Source: Marsupella aquatica
Lineage: Eukaryota > Marchantiophyta
Direction: 5' to 3'
Length of the DNA: 64,000 bases
NCBI GenBank assembly: GCA_973895155.1
Contig: OZ316893.1
Coordinates: forward strand, 15,686,001-15,750,000
Positions 46,901 to 56,940 of this stretch are shown one piece after another. Every line of letters begins with the position of its first letter. Positions within the stretch are counted from its first letter, which is position 1. The translations under genes and the position numbers were made by a program. The notes under the pieces are model-generated. The model did no database searches, had not been told where the DNA came from, and saw only the letters and a program-made list of their open reading frames with translations.

Positions 46901-47673
46901 AAATTGTGTCAAGAAAATAGGGTTCCATTCTGCTGCTGGTGTTGTCGGCATTGTTGTCAGCGGACATCGCATTTTCAGAGGAACTCCCATTGCCGAAATG
47001 ATATGGTTCTGCCCAAACAGCACATGCTACAAGAGCCGCCCGCGTCGTGGTGTTGAACGCCTTCCTCCTGTGCCGGACATTCTGCCAATTGTGAAAGGAA
47101 CAAACCTCTCGCCTGGCGAGATAGAGTACCTTCAAGCGCAGGGAGTCTCTATGGTCCAAACAGCTGCGCCCTCGATCTCGAACTCGAACTGCACCATTTG
47201 CATTCGACTTGAGAATCAATGTTAACACATTTCCAGAGAAAATCAATTTTGCGGAGCCCAACGTGCGCCTTCGTAGCAGGAATGGGAGGAACTCTAGACC
47301 TCGCTCTAATCTAATTGTGGCTCATAGTAAACGAATGGAGTCGGCTCGAAAAGAAGCTAGGACTCTGGATGGAGAGTGGGATGTGATTAGTGGAATTGCT
47401 TATGGGAAACAATTCAGAATACGGACTCACGAGAACCTTCGATCGCCAAACACTTACTTTGTCCAAATGTGCATCTTCCCTACTTGTTCCTGTGAGGATT
47501 TCTTCCGTCGTCATTCCCGCGGCAAGCCGTATATGCCCTGTAAACATTTGTACTGGGTGTTCATAAATGTCTTCAAGTTTCATGTAGAGGAGTCTACCCT
47601 GTGTAGCCAACCGATTTTGACAGTTGGAGAAGTCAGACTTGTGTTGGAGAGGCACAACGCAAATGGTTTATAG
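43920..47673 (+). CDS. MULE-1 transposase (GCM1/WRKY-like finger, MULE DDE, SWIM), with lesions
   Basis: The exons are 43920-45930 and 46143-47673. In order it carries: an N-terminal acidic region; a GCM1/WRKY-like zinc domain (KVSCTGFVECRNKSCEYF, IVCHYCEKIPFC, then AVHIGEHNHP); the MULE core with SFDVMKRVTTDWF, IQGFMADNAQAGWIAIRNVF and FHFYQYFHRH; and NCTGSESRHASMKAW after the intron. A variable region with a Cys cluster (QCNGTL, DECQNC, FCPNSTC) follows, then a SWIM finger with CSC and CKH (CIFPTCSCEDFF.. PCKHLYWVF). Lesions are a one-base change in the T-run 44705-44709 that ends the first frame, an in-frame TGA at 45772-45774, and a frame change between about 47150 and 47210 (or an unseen small intron). 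The start is the first Met after a non-ATG open stretch. Confidence 0.78.
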
Positions 47674-48312
47674 AGGGACTCGATTTATCCTTAATTGTCG
47701 TATTCCATAACGGATACTATGTTGTTTTGTCTTTAGTCAACGGATATTACTTTAGTTTTTTATGTGGTTTTGGTTAGCGTCGGGCGCTGGTCAATAACTT
47801 ATTTATAAAATTTTGTTTTTTGTGGTTAGTGCCATTGGATGGTTCCATAAGCTTTTATTATCGTCCCATTATTCTGCGTACTTAATCCTTTGTTAGCGCC
47901 TGGCGCTAGTTTCACACTCTGCCTGACAGACCCCTATGTTTCCGATAACATAATTCAGTCTACAACTGGATTTGTGGTGGGTCCCGCCTGAGCTTACTCC
48001 ATTCCTCCATGGGTTAGCCTTTTTTTAACCACACTAATGAAGTATATGAACTAAATGAAGCATTTAAAAGTGGACTGTTTAGAAATGTTGTTATATATAA
48101 ACAGTGGTGAATTGAATGACAACCCTTTTTTATCTATAATCTGAGCAAGTGACAATGGATTGGAACCTCTCCGAGCAACTGTGAGCACACTTTTCCCTTA
48201 TATCTGACGTCGTGTCTTATGCCAGTAGGAATATTTTTAGCTTAAGTATGTGGTTGTTCCTTACGTGAATTTTTGAAAAACTTTGCCAAATAGTACACCT
48301 TTACAATAACAA

Positions 48313-48350
48313 TTTCCTGTTACCAGGAGAAATTACCTGGTAACAGGAAA
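48313..48350. repeat. Perfect 15-bp inverted repeat beside the right TIR
   Basis: TTTCCTGTTACCAGG (48313-48327) and its exact complement CCTGGTAACAGGAAA (48336-48350) are separated by the eight bases AGAAATTA. The hairpin abuts the terminal repeat that begins at 48351. The left end has one arm only (CTGTTACCAGG at 36980-36990). Confidence 0.92.
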
Positions 48351-48385
48351 ACTGTTTCCTGTTTCCTGTCTCCACTGCTATACCC
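48351..48385 (-). repeat. Right terminal inverted repeat of MULE-1
   Basis: The 35-bp right end, read on minus, starts GGGTAT and ends CAGGAAACAGT, matching the left end. The target duplication AGAAATTTAG follows at 48386-48395. Confidence 0.9.
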
Positions 48386-48395
48386 AGAAATTTAG

Positions 48396-49511
48396 TAGGA
48401 ATCTCTGCGAGTGCATTAGCTTGTATGGAGGCAGTCGATCAGTTCCAAGTCATACATGATTGTCTGAAGCATGCGCCACTTTGCAATGTGACATTCCGGA
48501 TTAATCGCGGGATTTTGTCTGTTCACTAGTTGGAGGTTATTTCAGCAAACACTCAATTACCGCAGTCACGTCTATGGACATAGATGCAAACTCCGCGGCA
48601 ACAAGGATCTCATCGTCCTGAGCAGTCGCCACGGCTAGGCGCTTCCAGTGAGGGAGGCACCCCATATATTTCAGCCCAGTCGACTATCATTCCAGCCCCG
48701 TCTACTTTTGGTACAATCATCCCCCGCCCCTATGTGCAATACACCATCCTCGAATCCAGCCCAGCCACCAATAACTCTATCTCAGGGCTCTTGCATAACA
48801 GGTACATCAAGTGGAGTGCCAATATCGGGCGTGCTCTAGGGTGAAGAACATGTCCATGCCGACAAAGAAATCCAGGAGGGCACTTCCATGTCTTCCATTG
48901 TTTGACGTCTAGCAGAAGCTTTTAGTGCCTCATTGGATGTGTACTCTGGACGTAACAGATAGACAGTGTAGAATCCGCCTTAGCCAAATTTAGCTTTTGC
49001 AAGTATTATGTGTTATCACTCTGTGTTGCACCTTGTTGCAATATAGGAAAATGCTGGATTGACTATGACTATATGATGAAATATGGGAAGTTTTTGTATT
49101 CAAAGTCTTGTTCTGTGCTTACTCTAGATTCGTACTATGCCGTGTTTACTCTACATTGTTACTCACCAACATCATTTTACTGAAATATCTAATGAAGTAC
49201 AATGTCAATAATGCTGACTACACTTGTCATGCATTCATTATTCCTTAAATTTGAAGTCCCAATGATTGGCATTGTCGATCCTCGTGGTGTCGTTGATTCA
49301 GGCACCATGTGTAATTTGTATTGCAATGATTGTTTCAATGAATGGATATGAAATGATGTTGTTACGTATGCTACGAGTGAATTCAGTAACGGAATGAATG
49401 ATTCCTCCTTTGTGATTAGTAATTGATTAGTGAGTATTAAATTATTCACATGTGATTCCCCTGTTCATTGATGGTCAGTATGCATATATATATTGCAGGT
49501 GTGAAGACAAT
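48396..49511. other. Right flank of MULE-1; open pieces, no recognised gene
   Basis: The first 134 bp continue the frame that is open up to the left insertion site. Frames at 48584-48844 and around it are Pro/Ser-rich and broken (for example EEHVHADKEIQEGTSM). These may be the 5' exons of the gene that follows or remains of the interrupted host sequence. The rest is AT-rich. Confidence 0.35.
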
Positions 49512-52210
49512 ATGGCGCGAACCAAGAGCCAGGATCTTACGAATCACCGAAACCTGATTTGGTTTACTTAATCTGCCTTCCAGCTGATTAATGTAATTTA
49601 GTTTAGTTTGACATGTACATCATGTCACTCACTCATTGGGTTTTCAGGCCGCTAACAAGAGACTCGCTCTGTGGGACAATGCCCATCGTCCGCCCACTGC
49701 AGTAGACATGGAACCAAGTGTGCGTGGTGGTCCTATGTTGGAGGCAGACGTGCCAGTGTTTCCCGCACTGCTCACAGCAGCATCTGCACCGAATGGTGGC
49801 GTCACTGAGTTGCCCTCTGTTCACTTGCAAGGGCGTCCTTCCCTCACTCCGGTGCTAGCTCTACTGGCACCATATTGCCCGTTGCCGCCTCCCTCATTGG
49901 CACCTGCCCGCAACAAGGTCACCGCAGTCACAGTAAATGCCCCATCCAAACCAATACCAAGTAGAAGTGGGAAGAAAAGGAAATTGCTGAACCCTATTCC
50001 ATCTAGCAGGTTCACTCCACGACAAGCTAAGGTTGGGGTTCAGTATAATGAACAGCCCCGATTTACCAAACAAAAAGCTCGAACAAAAGGCAAGGCAGAA
50101 GTCAAATATGTAGACACAGATGCATCCAACAGTGATGCAAAGGAGTCTGATCCAGCCCCCAAGACAGGGGCTCGCACTGGCTGCCGCGATCTCCAGACCT
50201 ACTGTCTCCAGGGGGACTTTGGACCAGAAGCCTTCACATGTGTGTCGATGTGCAGCATTGCCCGAACCATGTGCCAACTGCAAATTTGTAAGAAGGGATC
50301 CACACTTCATGTTTGTACGTGAATTATGAGTTATTTACGTGAGTTATCTACAATTGCAACTGTGTAGTGGTATTGACCATTGCTTTCTTACACTTGTGAA
50401 CAGGAATGAGCAGTCACATGCAAGGCTAAAGAGGGAGTTCATTTCTCTCGATACTTTAATGGCGTTGTGTGCAAGATGTTGCCTTGTAAGAATGTGCCTT
50501 TCAAAAACCTTCGCACATACGGTTGCCATGTTTTCAAGAAGCATGGTCTGATTAGTGAAGGGACCCCTCGGTCACTGTATACTAAAGACGTTGTTGCTGT
50601 GAGGCAAGGAATTTTGCACGACGGAAGCAGCTAGGGGCTGAATGCTTGCCCAATTACTACAACGTGAGAGGGACATTGAGACAATGTTGGAGCATGGCCA
50701 AAAGAGGGGTGAAGTATGTGCCTTTCTACGTTGAACGCTTCACTCACCACAGTCACTGTGTTTTTCAAAAGCAATTGATCTGTCCCATCCAACATCTGAC
50801 CATGCACGGTGGCTTACTGTATGTCTGTGTTGGAGGGCAACGACTCAGAGCAAGTTTGTCACCCGGTTTGAACAAAACCATTTACAGAACCCCTCACCAA
50901 CAGTTCCATCTCAAAACATGTTCTTAATTTTCTTTCAATTTATAATGCCCAAACTTGACTTCCACGTGTGGGATAGTCTGACCAATGATCGTGACTGGGC
51001 TCGCTTGCAGGCCTTGGTTTTGCAATGCCCAAATTCACCATATGTATTGTCGTGGACCAGCAGAGCCTTGTCTGATATTAAAGGTAGTGCATTTGCAGAA
51101 TTAGATGAGTTTCAAAGTGGAAGACTCATCCAAAGTGCTACAGTAGTGAGGAATTTCTTTGAACCAGTTGATGCATCAATTGATTCTGTTGAAATCCATG
51201 ATGCCATGGCACTGCAACGGGCAGACCTGTGTAATGATGCTCTGAACTGGATGCGTACCAAGCGCGACAGTCTACTATGGGAAGAGGAGCATGGCTGGCC
51301 ACGATTTCAGACTTAGGGCAAGAAGGAGTATGCAATTTGAAAGGCAGATCGTAAGCCCAAGGCGGTTCAGCCTTACATACCCAACATCGTGGCCATGTAT
51401 AAGAAGTTGAACTCCTATAGTGATGATGTTGCAATGAAGAAGGTAATTTGATGAACAACCACTACTAAAATGAGTTGGTCATGCATTACCGCGATGTTCA
51501 TTGTACTGTAATGTGTTGAAACACAAACCTGTTCAATTTCAATTAATCAAACCTTAATGTGTGAAATTGGCCATTACCGTGCAGGTTCAAGCGAAGGCAG
51601 AGTGGACTAACACCTCAGATGAGGAGCCCATTGAAGAGTCCGATGCTGAACGGAAGGATGAAGAACGTTGTCTAGATGAAGATGCCGCTGAATTGTTCCC
51701 AGATTTGGCATGCCAGATGCTTGCCAACGAGCCTCAAATAAATTTTAGGTGGGTCACCAATGACGACCTTCCATCACATGGTGCAATCCCGGACGCCCCT
51801 CCAGTAAAAATTATTGCGGATCCATTGCTACAGGCCTCCACATCTAATGTTGGAAGTCCGTCACGCCATGCCAGTGTACATGTTCTACCTACCGTGGTGG
51901 AACCCAAAGCAAATACAACACCTCTGTTATATTTCCGACCAAAAACAATGGACTCATTGCAGATGTTGTGGAAGATGACGATGTTCCAAGCCGAGGTGCT
52001 TTCTCCCCCAACCAAACGGAAGCAATCCTTGCATCCCAAGAATTCTCACAAGCGTACAAGAGGTTCACACCATTGACGGACATAATGGAATGAATTACTT
52101 TCTTGTCTTCTCAAACCGTAGAGCTGCAGAAAGTTGTTGCTCGATTGAATAGCCCAACCGCGTCTGTCAATGATGCTCCATTTGGTTCGGATGACGATGA
52201 TCTAGTGTAG
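49512..52210 (+). pseudogene. Multi-exon gene of unknown function, likely accessory gene of MULE-2
   Basis: The first likely exon starts at ATG 49512 (MARTKSQDLTN). A second runs from an acceptor near 49648 (AANKRLALWDNAHR) through Pro-rich and basic tracts (RSGKKRKLLNPIP). A Cys/His block follows at about 50460-50560 (VCKMLPCKNV, FKNLRTYGCHVFKKHG), resembling a zinc finger. The exon 50927-51441 begins MPKLDFHVWDSLTNDRDWAR and contains an in-frame TAG (51314-51316) and a TGA. After an intron comes an acidic exon from 51585 (AEWTNTSDEEPIEESDAE). The end reads VELQKVVARLN then GSDDDDLV and a stop near 52210. It points toward the minus-strand MULE transposase, the arrangement known for MuDR. I do not recognise a family. 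Confidence 0.4.
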
Positions 52211-53142
52211 GCTGTTAGAATATGAACAGTGAGTACACAACTTTACAAGAGACATGAAAGACCGTGTGACTTTAGGGACCAAATTTTCTTTCGGGTTGAG
52301 CCTGTTTTGATTAGTTTGTAAAGGACTACATATATGTGGTCCTTTATGTTGTTTAGGGCCTGCCATTTTGAAGTCAACCATTTGTAGTTTGGAAGGCCAA
52401 TTTGTGAAGCAACCTCGGATAAATAAATGAACGTTTTTTGTTCAGCGCTCTCTGAATTTTTCTAGCGGTTCTATGCACATGGAAGGCCGTTCGGGGAATG
52501 TGTAGTATGATACATTCACCTTTTCAGGGGAATGTATGTTCTATACCTCTGTTTATATTGTCATCTGAGTACAAGAACTAGTGGACACTCTATTCATGAT
52601 TCGTTCCAACCTCTTTAACATTCTTAAAGTACTAGCATGCGTGTCTTTGTTGTGTCTTTGCCATTCATTCATTACACCTTGTGGACATAAACAATATAAG
52701 AAGCACCATGTTGTCCATGTTTTCCATTGAAGTCCAAATATTGGCATGATAGTACTGGGGCAAACATTTGGACCACATTGTTAATATATTCAATGTACTA
52801 CAAATGTTTGGAATAATGTTTCAATATAGGACCCGATCCTAAACCCCCTTCCCACCCTGGCAAACTCAGACATGTGAACTATGAACATTGAACTATGAAC
52901 TATTCATCCACAATGGAGACTATATTCTCTTCTATAGTTGTCGTTGCATTGGAGTCACTTGCGCATCCTGTGGAGAAGGCACGTAAAATGTCTGGAAAGT
53001 TGGGCGACATAGCCCAAGTTTGGCTTGAGCCAATTTGGATATTTCCAATGACATCCATGCTGGCCTGGCTCGGAGGCAATTTCAGTACGCCGGATTTGGA
53101 TGCCTGGTTAATTACGTTGGTAAGTGAAAACTATGGGGCTGC
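52211..53142. other. Spacer between convergent MULE-2 genes
   Basis: No domain is visible. The plus-strand frame over 52895-53521 is opposite the Lys/Glu-rich minus-strand frame and is judged a shadow. AT-rich stretches near 52750-52830 may hold the 3' ends of both transcripts. Confidence 0.4.
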
Positions 53143-53888
53143 TCAATTTTTTGTCCTCCGCATTGCCTTTGACGCCAAGGGCTTCATACATTCTCCCTTT
53201 GCCCTAGTACCAGCCTGGTCTGTGATGGCAAGGCACATGTCGGCAAGGGCGTCTACAAATTCCTTGTCGAATTTGGCTTGGAATGATAATGCCTTTTCCT
53301 TTTTTTTAATGCGCAGCTTCTCAGGTGCGTTTGGCCCGCTCACCAAATTCCGTGGGTCACCCGGAGGATACGGATTGACATTTTCTTTGTTGGACCCTAC
53401 CGGAACTTTCCCCCTTGCGGTTGCATTTGCCTTTCGCACCCATCAATTTATCTACCCAGCCGCGTCTGGCAACAGTCGTCCTGTCACTCCCTTCAGCAGG
53501 AGTGATTGGTTCATGTGCTGACTGTACCTCCAGCCTTGCAACATTTTGTTGTGCCTCTCTGGTGAAGAGAGACTCCATCCAATGCTTGAGCTCAATCAGA
53601 CCTTGTTTGGCAAGAGTCAGGTGATATGCAATTTGATTGTAACATGTGGTAACAATGGCTTGAAATTCCTCCATGGGTGCAGTTCTAAGGCCGCGTAACC
53701 TGGCTTGCGTCATCTGTTGGTTGTTCCCACCTATCCTCATCCTCATCCGGATATGTGATATTGATATTCCCAACCTCACAAGCCAACTTTGGGCATTCCC
53801 CATGCATCCGTTTGAAATGGTGGTCGAGGCCACCCAAAAATGATCCCATCTTTGTTTTGTGTTGATGCAGGACCTCCAACTCCGTCAT
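53143..53888 (-). pseudogene. Probable C-terminal tail of the MULE-2 transposase gene
   Basis: Minus-strand frames overlap and shift here. The first reads GGLDHHFKRMHGECPKL and then ITYPDEDEDRWEQP. The next has ITRLRGL-like and WVDKLMGAKGKCNRKGE. The last has NAPEKLRIKKKEKALSFQ and EFVDALADMCLAITDQ. The composition (charged, with HxxC spacing) suits the tail after a SWIM finger in plant MULE proteins, and it follows the SWIM region directly on the same strand. At least one frameshift is present. Confidence 0.4.
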
Positions 53889-54039
53889 CTTCTTTGTAAC
53901 CAGCAGAACTTTTATCTACATGTCAATCGTACGGAAACTTAAGGTTAAGCTAGAGGCGTCAAAAATTTGTAGGAGCAAGTCCTTCAGGATCAATTATATA
54001 TAAAGCAGTTTGGAAGAAGCAGAAACTGAATGGAATTAC

Positions 54040-55436
54040 CTGATGTTTGCATGCATTCCCTTGAAGTGATTACCCACATGTGCATTCACAACTGTCTTTG
54101 TCCCAGTCGATGACAAGATGTTCCTTGGTGCTGGGATTGTTTGAGGAAGTGCTTCTAACACATGCACACTTGGCCAGCCCACACTGAAATGTTTGCACAT
54201 AATCATCTGGGATTGTCTTGGCTCTACTGAGGGACTTATGCACAAGGCCTTCTATCGTTCTGTTTCTGATTTGCCCCTGGAATTTGTCAACAGCAATACA
54301 CCAATAGTGATTCTTGATAACTCTCAAGTGACCAAGTAGCCAAGGAAGCGACCATCCCGTAATGTTGTACCTACCCGCCTTCAACTCCATCTTGAGGGTG
54401 TGGTGCCAGCGTTTGATGCCCCCATTTGTAATCTGGTTTGCATGATTGTACCCTCTGAACTGTACTGCCCAATTGGCAACCTTGTTATGCCACTCCTGTT
54501 TGTAATATGCAACAAATACCGGTTGCCTTGGGTAAGTTGCCATCGATCTATAAAAGCTTGGGACTCTTCAGTCATGTTTGCCAAGTAATGTACACGATAT
54601 TAGCATTTGGAATTCCAAATAAATCCACATTGCCAAACTACTGTTGTACAACCAACACATTACAAGCACAGGTCCAACATAATACAAGCAGACAACCAAT
54701 AGATTAGAAGCAATGATAGAGTTCTCACCACTTCCATCTGGGCTTGCATGACAATACATGAGAGCGCCCAGATCTGCATTGATCTGGGCTTTGGCAAAGG
54801 GGTAGAAAACCTTTGAGATTATGTTTTTGGTCCAGGCTCTTTGAACGTGCCAAGTGCAAAATGTTATAGGAACTTTGGGGAAAACCTGTCTGTATAGATA
54901 ACACATTTGCATGAGAATAAATTTGATGGCATGCATTTCATATGAAAGACTGCAGCGGTGACAAAAAATGATATGATATACAGTATACCTGATTGCTGCT
55001 TGTTCCTCGTCCGCTACATCAATAATCCAACAGGTAGGTGTCCACGAAACTTGCAAATTCAATTTTGTCCTCTTGGCATTCACGCAGTCTTTCACAACTG
55101 GGAGGACTTGGCTAGCTTGTAGGGCTTTGTACATTTGCAGAAGAGCAAATGCTACGGGAATGGCATTTTGAAATTTGTCATACACAACAACTGTGTAGAA
55201 AGGGAACTGCCAATGGAAAACAAAACAAAACTTAAAAGTGTCATGGTATATACAGTACATTTGAAGCAAGTACAAAATTGTCTGCAACAATGACCAAAAC
55301 TTCTAAATGGCAATACAAGGAATTGCAAATAAGGTACAGTAAATGCATAGCTTACTCCAAAGTGGTTGGTACCAAAAGTTGCATCAAATGCTACGGGTCC
55401 ATCATGACCAAGAAGCGATAGCTTCTTTTGCTGCAA
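54040..55436 (-). pseudogene. MULE-2 transposase, 3' part, cut by the Gypsy element
   Basis: The minus-strand exons carry a MULE core distinct from MULE-1. The first visible exon (55436 to about 55353) reads LLGHDGPVAFDATFGTN, the first catalytic Asp block. The second (about 55209-55000) has FYTVVVYDKFQNAIPVAFAL and TCWIIDVADEEQAAIR, the second Asp block. The third (about 54885-54730) has PKVPITFCTWHVQRAWTKN. A last exon (to about 54040) has HANQITNGGIKRWHHTLK and LVIDWDKDSCECTCGNHF, the start of a SWIM finger, followed by a stop in the current frame. The gene is truncated at 55437 exactly where the Gypsy LTR begins, so its 5' exons should lie beyond the Gypsy element, outside the window. Confidence 0.8.
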
Positions 55437-56931
55437 TGGTGGACCTAGCCACCCAACGCCCTCACCAATCCCAGCACTTGCGCCTAAGTGCCCTTGGTGC
55501 CCGAACGCCTCCACAGAATACCTCGAGCAAGCATCCAAGTGCCCCTAGCACCACCAGCGGCCACTCCCATACGAAGCCGCACTTGCTCACCTACACGACC
55601 GCTACTCAACGGTCCTCACTGTCTGCACAAACAACCAAGCACCTCGGTAAGTAACCCCTCCGGATCTAGAACTCGCCAAGTCTAGCATCCTAACTCAAGC
55701 TCAACAGACGTTGGTAAATAGGTCAGCGATAGGTCCTCCCGATGCCATAAACCGGAACCAGAACCCACGCCCACTGTCCGTCCAGGATAGCTCCTTCCTT
55801 GGGCGCGGCCCGAGTTCCCCCTCGTACCTATCCATCACCAACTAACTGCCCTGACCTCAGGACATGCTCATGGCCCAATTAGCGTAGCTTGTCCTAAAGC
55901 TTGTCCCGAGCTTGTCTCAACACGCCGGGACCAGAATGGCCCCGACTCTAACAACCGCTCCCGGTTCGCCCCACTGATGGTCTAGGGACCGAGCGCCCTT
56001 GGGACTCAGCCTCCATTCCTACTTGGCCTTGCCTCCCCAACGCAAGCTCCCTTGGGAGGCTGAACGCGGCTTGGCTGCTGTTCGGCAGGATTTGGCAAGC
56101 GGGCGAGCTAACACCCGCAAACCATGAGCACCCATGGCACCCCGGACCCATCTGAGCTCGAGAGGGCGTAGCCCTCTTCAAGAGCTTTCCAACAAACCCA
56201 AGAAGTCCTCCAACAGACTTCCCGTTGGAAAGATATCGCCATTTCCGTTTGACGGTTTCCCTTAGTGTCGCGACCGCCGCGGCTCACGACTTCGGCTCGC
56301 CCTTAGCCCCCAGGGTGACACCACTCCCCTCATATATGCTTCTGGGGACCTGCCACCCCCGGACCAGCTTTGGTCCCTAAACATTTGGCCCCCAACCCGG
56401 ATCCCATCGCGCATAATGGGCGCGCCACCAACTGGCAACGCCCATAACTTTCTTGATAGGCATCCGCAAGCGGAGTGACTTAGCCCGTTGTGACCGGGCT
56501 GACCCAGTGCTCATGCCTAGGCCCTCAGGTCTGATCGCCGCTCGGGGCCCCCAACCGGCCCAACCCGGATCGGGCCACAACTCGCGCCCCAAGCGTCCGT
56601 TGCCAATGGCATCAACTCCATTGGCCTTGGGCCCAAGAGGAGCTCACTCACAAGCCCTCAGAACTCAAAGCCCATCCGATGGTCCGTACGGCCACCCTTG
56701 AGCCCGGCCCATTTCCCCTTGACCCAACCAGCCATAGGCTAGTCCAAGTCCTTAGTGTGTGTCCCTAGCTTGGCCCCTTGCCTCGCTAGTGTCACGTCTC
56801 ATTGCCCAAAAGTCTCCCCATGCTAAGTCCTCCCCGGATGGCCTATCCGGGCCTGGACCATAAGGGAGCTCGGCGTTGGAGTCAGCGACGCCGGAGCTAA
56901 GTGTTAAGGTAGTCGAGTTCCGCGACTTGCA
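55437..56931 (-). repeat. 3' LTR of the Gypsy element
   Basis: This 1,495-bp LTR reads TGCAAGTCGCGG at its 5' end and ..GGCTAGGTCCACCA at its 3' end on minus. It matches 62652-64000 throughout and the two solo LTRs at 5.4 and 22.8 kb. In the first about 245 bp I counted about 13 differences from the other LTR, almost all C/T or G/A. Confidence 0.92.
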
Positions 56932-56940
56932 CCCCCCCTT
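56932..56940 (-). other. Polypurine tract
   Basis: On minus the sequence is AAGGGGGGG directly before the 3' LTR. This is the usual primer site for plus-strand DNA synthesis and fixes the LTR boundary. Confidence 0.85.

Larger units (their letters stand above)
37313..47908. repeat. Family of about 20 near-palindromes AGCGCCYGGCGCTA, only inside MULE-1
   Basis: The consensus is GCTAGCGCCYGGCGCTAGC; the best copy is at 43409-43422. Core start positions: 37313, 37434, 37507, 37677, 37864, 38687, 38791, 40641, 40743, 40786, 42194, 43347, 43409, 43556, 43617, 43681, 45979, 46084, 47776 and 47895. All lie between the element's ends, and I saw none elsewhere in the window. Every copy falls in non-coding DNA: both subterminal regions, the divergent intergenic region (five copies) and the inferred introns of both genes. 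Differences among copies are mostly C/T or G/A. They could be binding sites of the transposase or of the methyltransferase-like protein, or a small palindromic repeat that spread within the element. Confidence 0.9.
36931..48385 (+). mobile_element. Complete 11,455-bp Mutator-like element (MULE-1)
   Basis: The left end begins GGGTATTTACAAACGACAGG and the right end, read on minus, begins GGGTATAGCAGTGGAGACAG. Both continue into CAGGAA(A/C)CAGGAAACAGT, giving imperfect inverted repeats of 34 and 35 bp. The 10 bp AGAAATTTAG stands on both sides exactly (36921-36930 and 48386-48395). Ten-base duplications are typical of MULEs (9-11 bp). Inside are a transposase gene (+, 43920-47673) and a divergent methyltransferase-like gene (-, 43029-38860). 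A further minus-strand frame and a family of about 20 near-palindromes are also inside. The intact ends imply a fairly young insertion, yet both genes have lesions. It may therefore have been mobilised in trans or have decayed since insertion. Confidence 0.92.

Noticed and set aside
37313-47908. CRISPR-like array from the repeated palindrome
   Set aside because: Spacing is irregular (tens of bases to kilobases), copies lie in introns of a eukaryotic transposon, and there are no cas genes.
52895-53521. 208-codon plus-strand frame
   Set aside because: It lies opposite a Lys/Glu-rich minus-strand frame that fits the transposase tail; its hydrophobic composition looks like the shadow of that frame.
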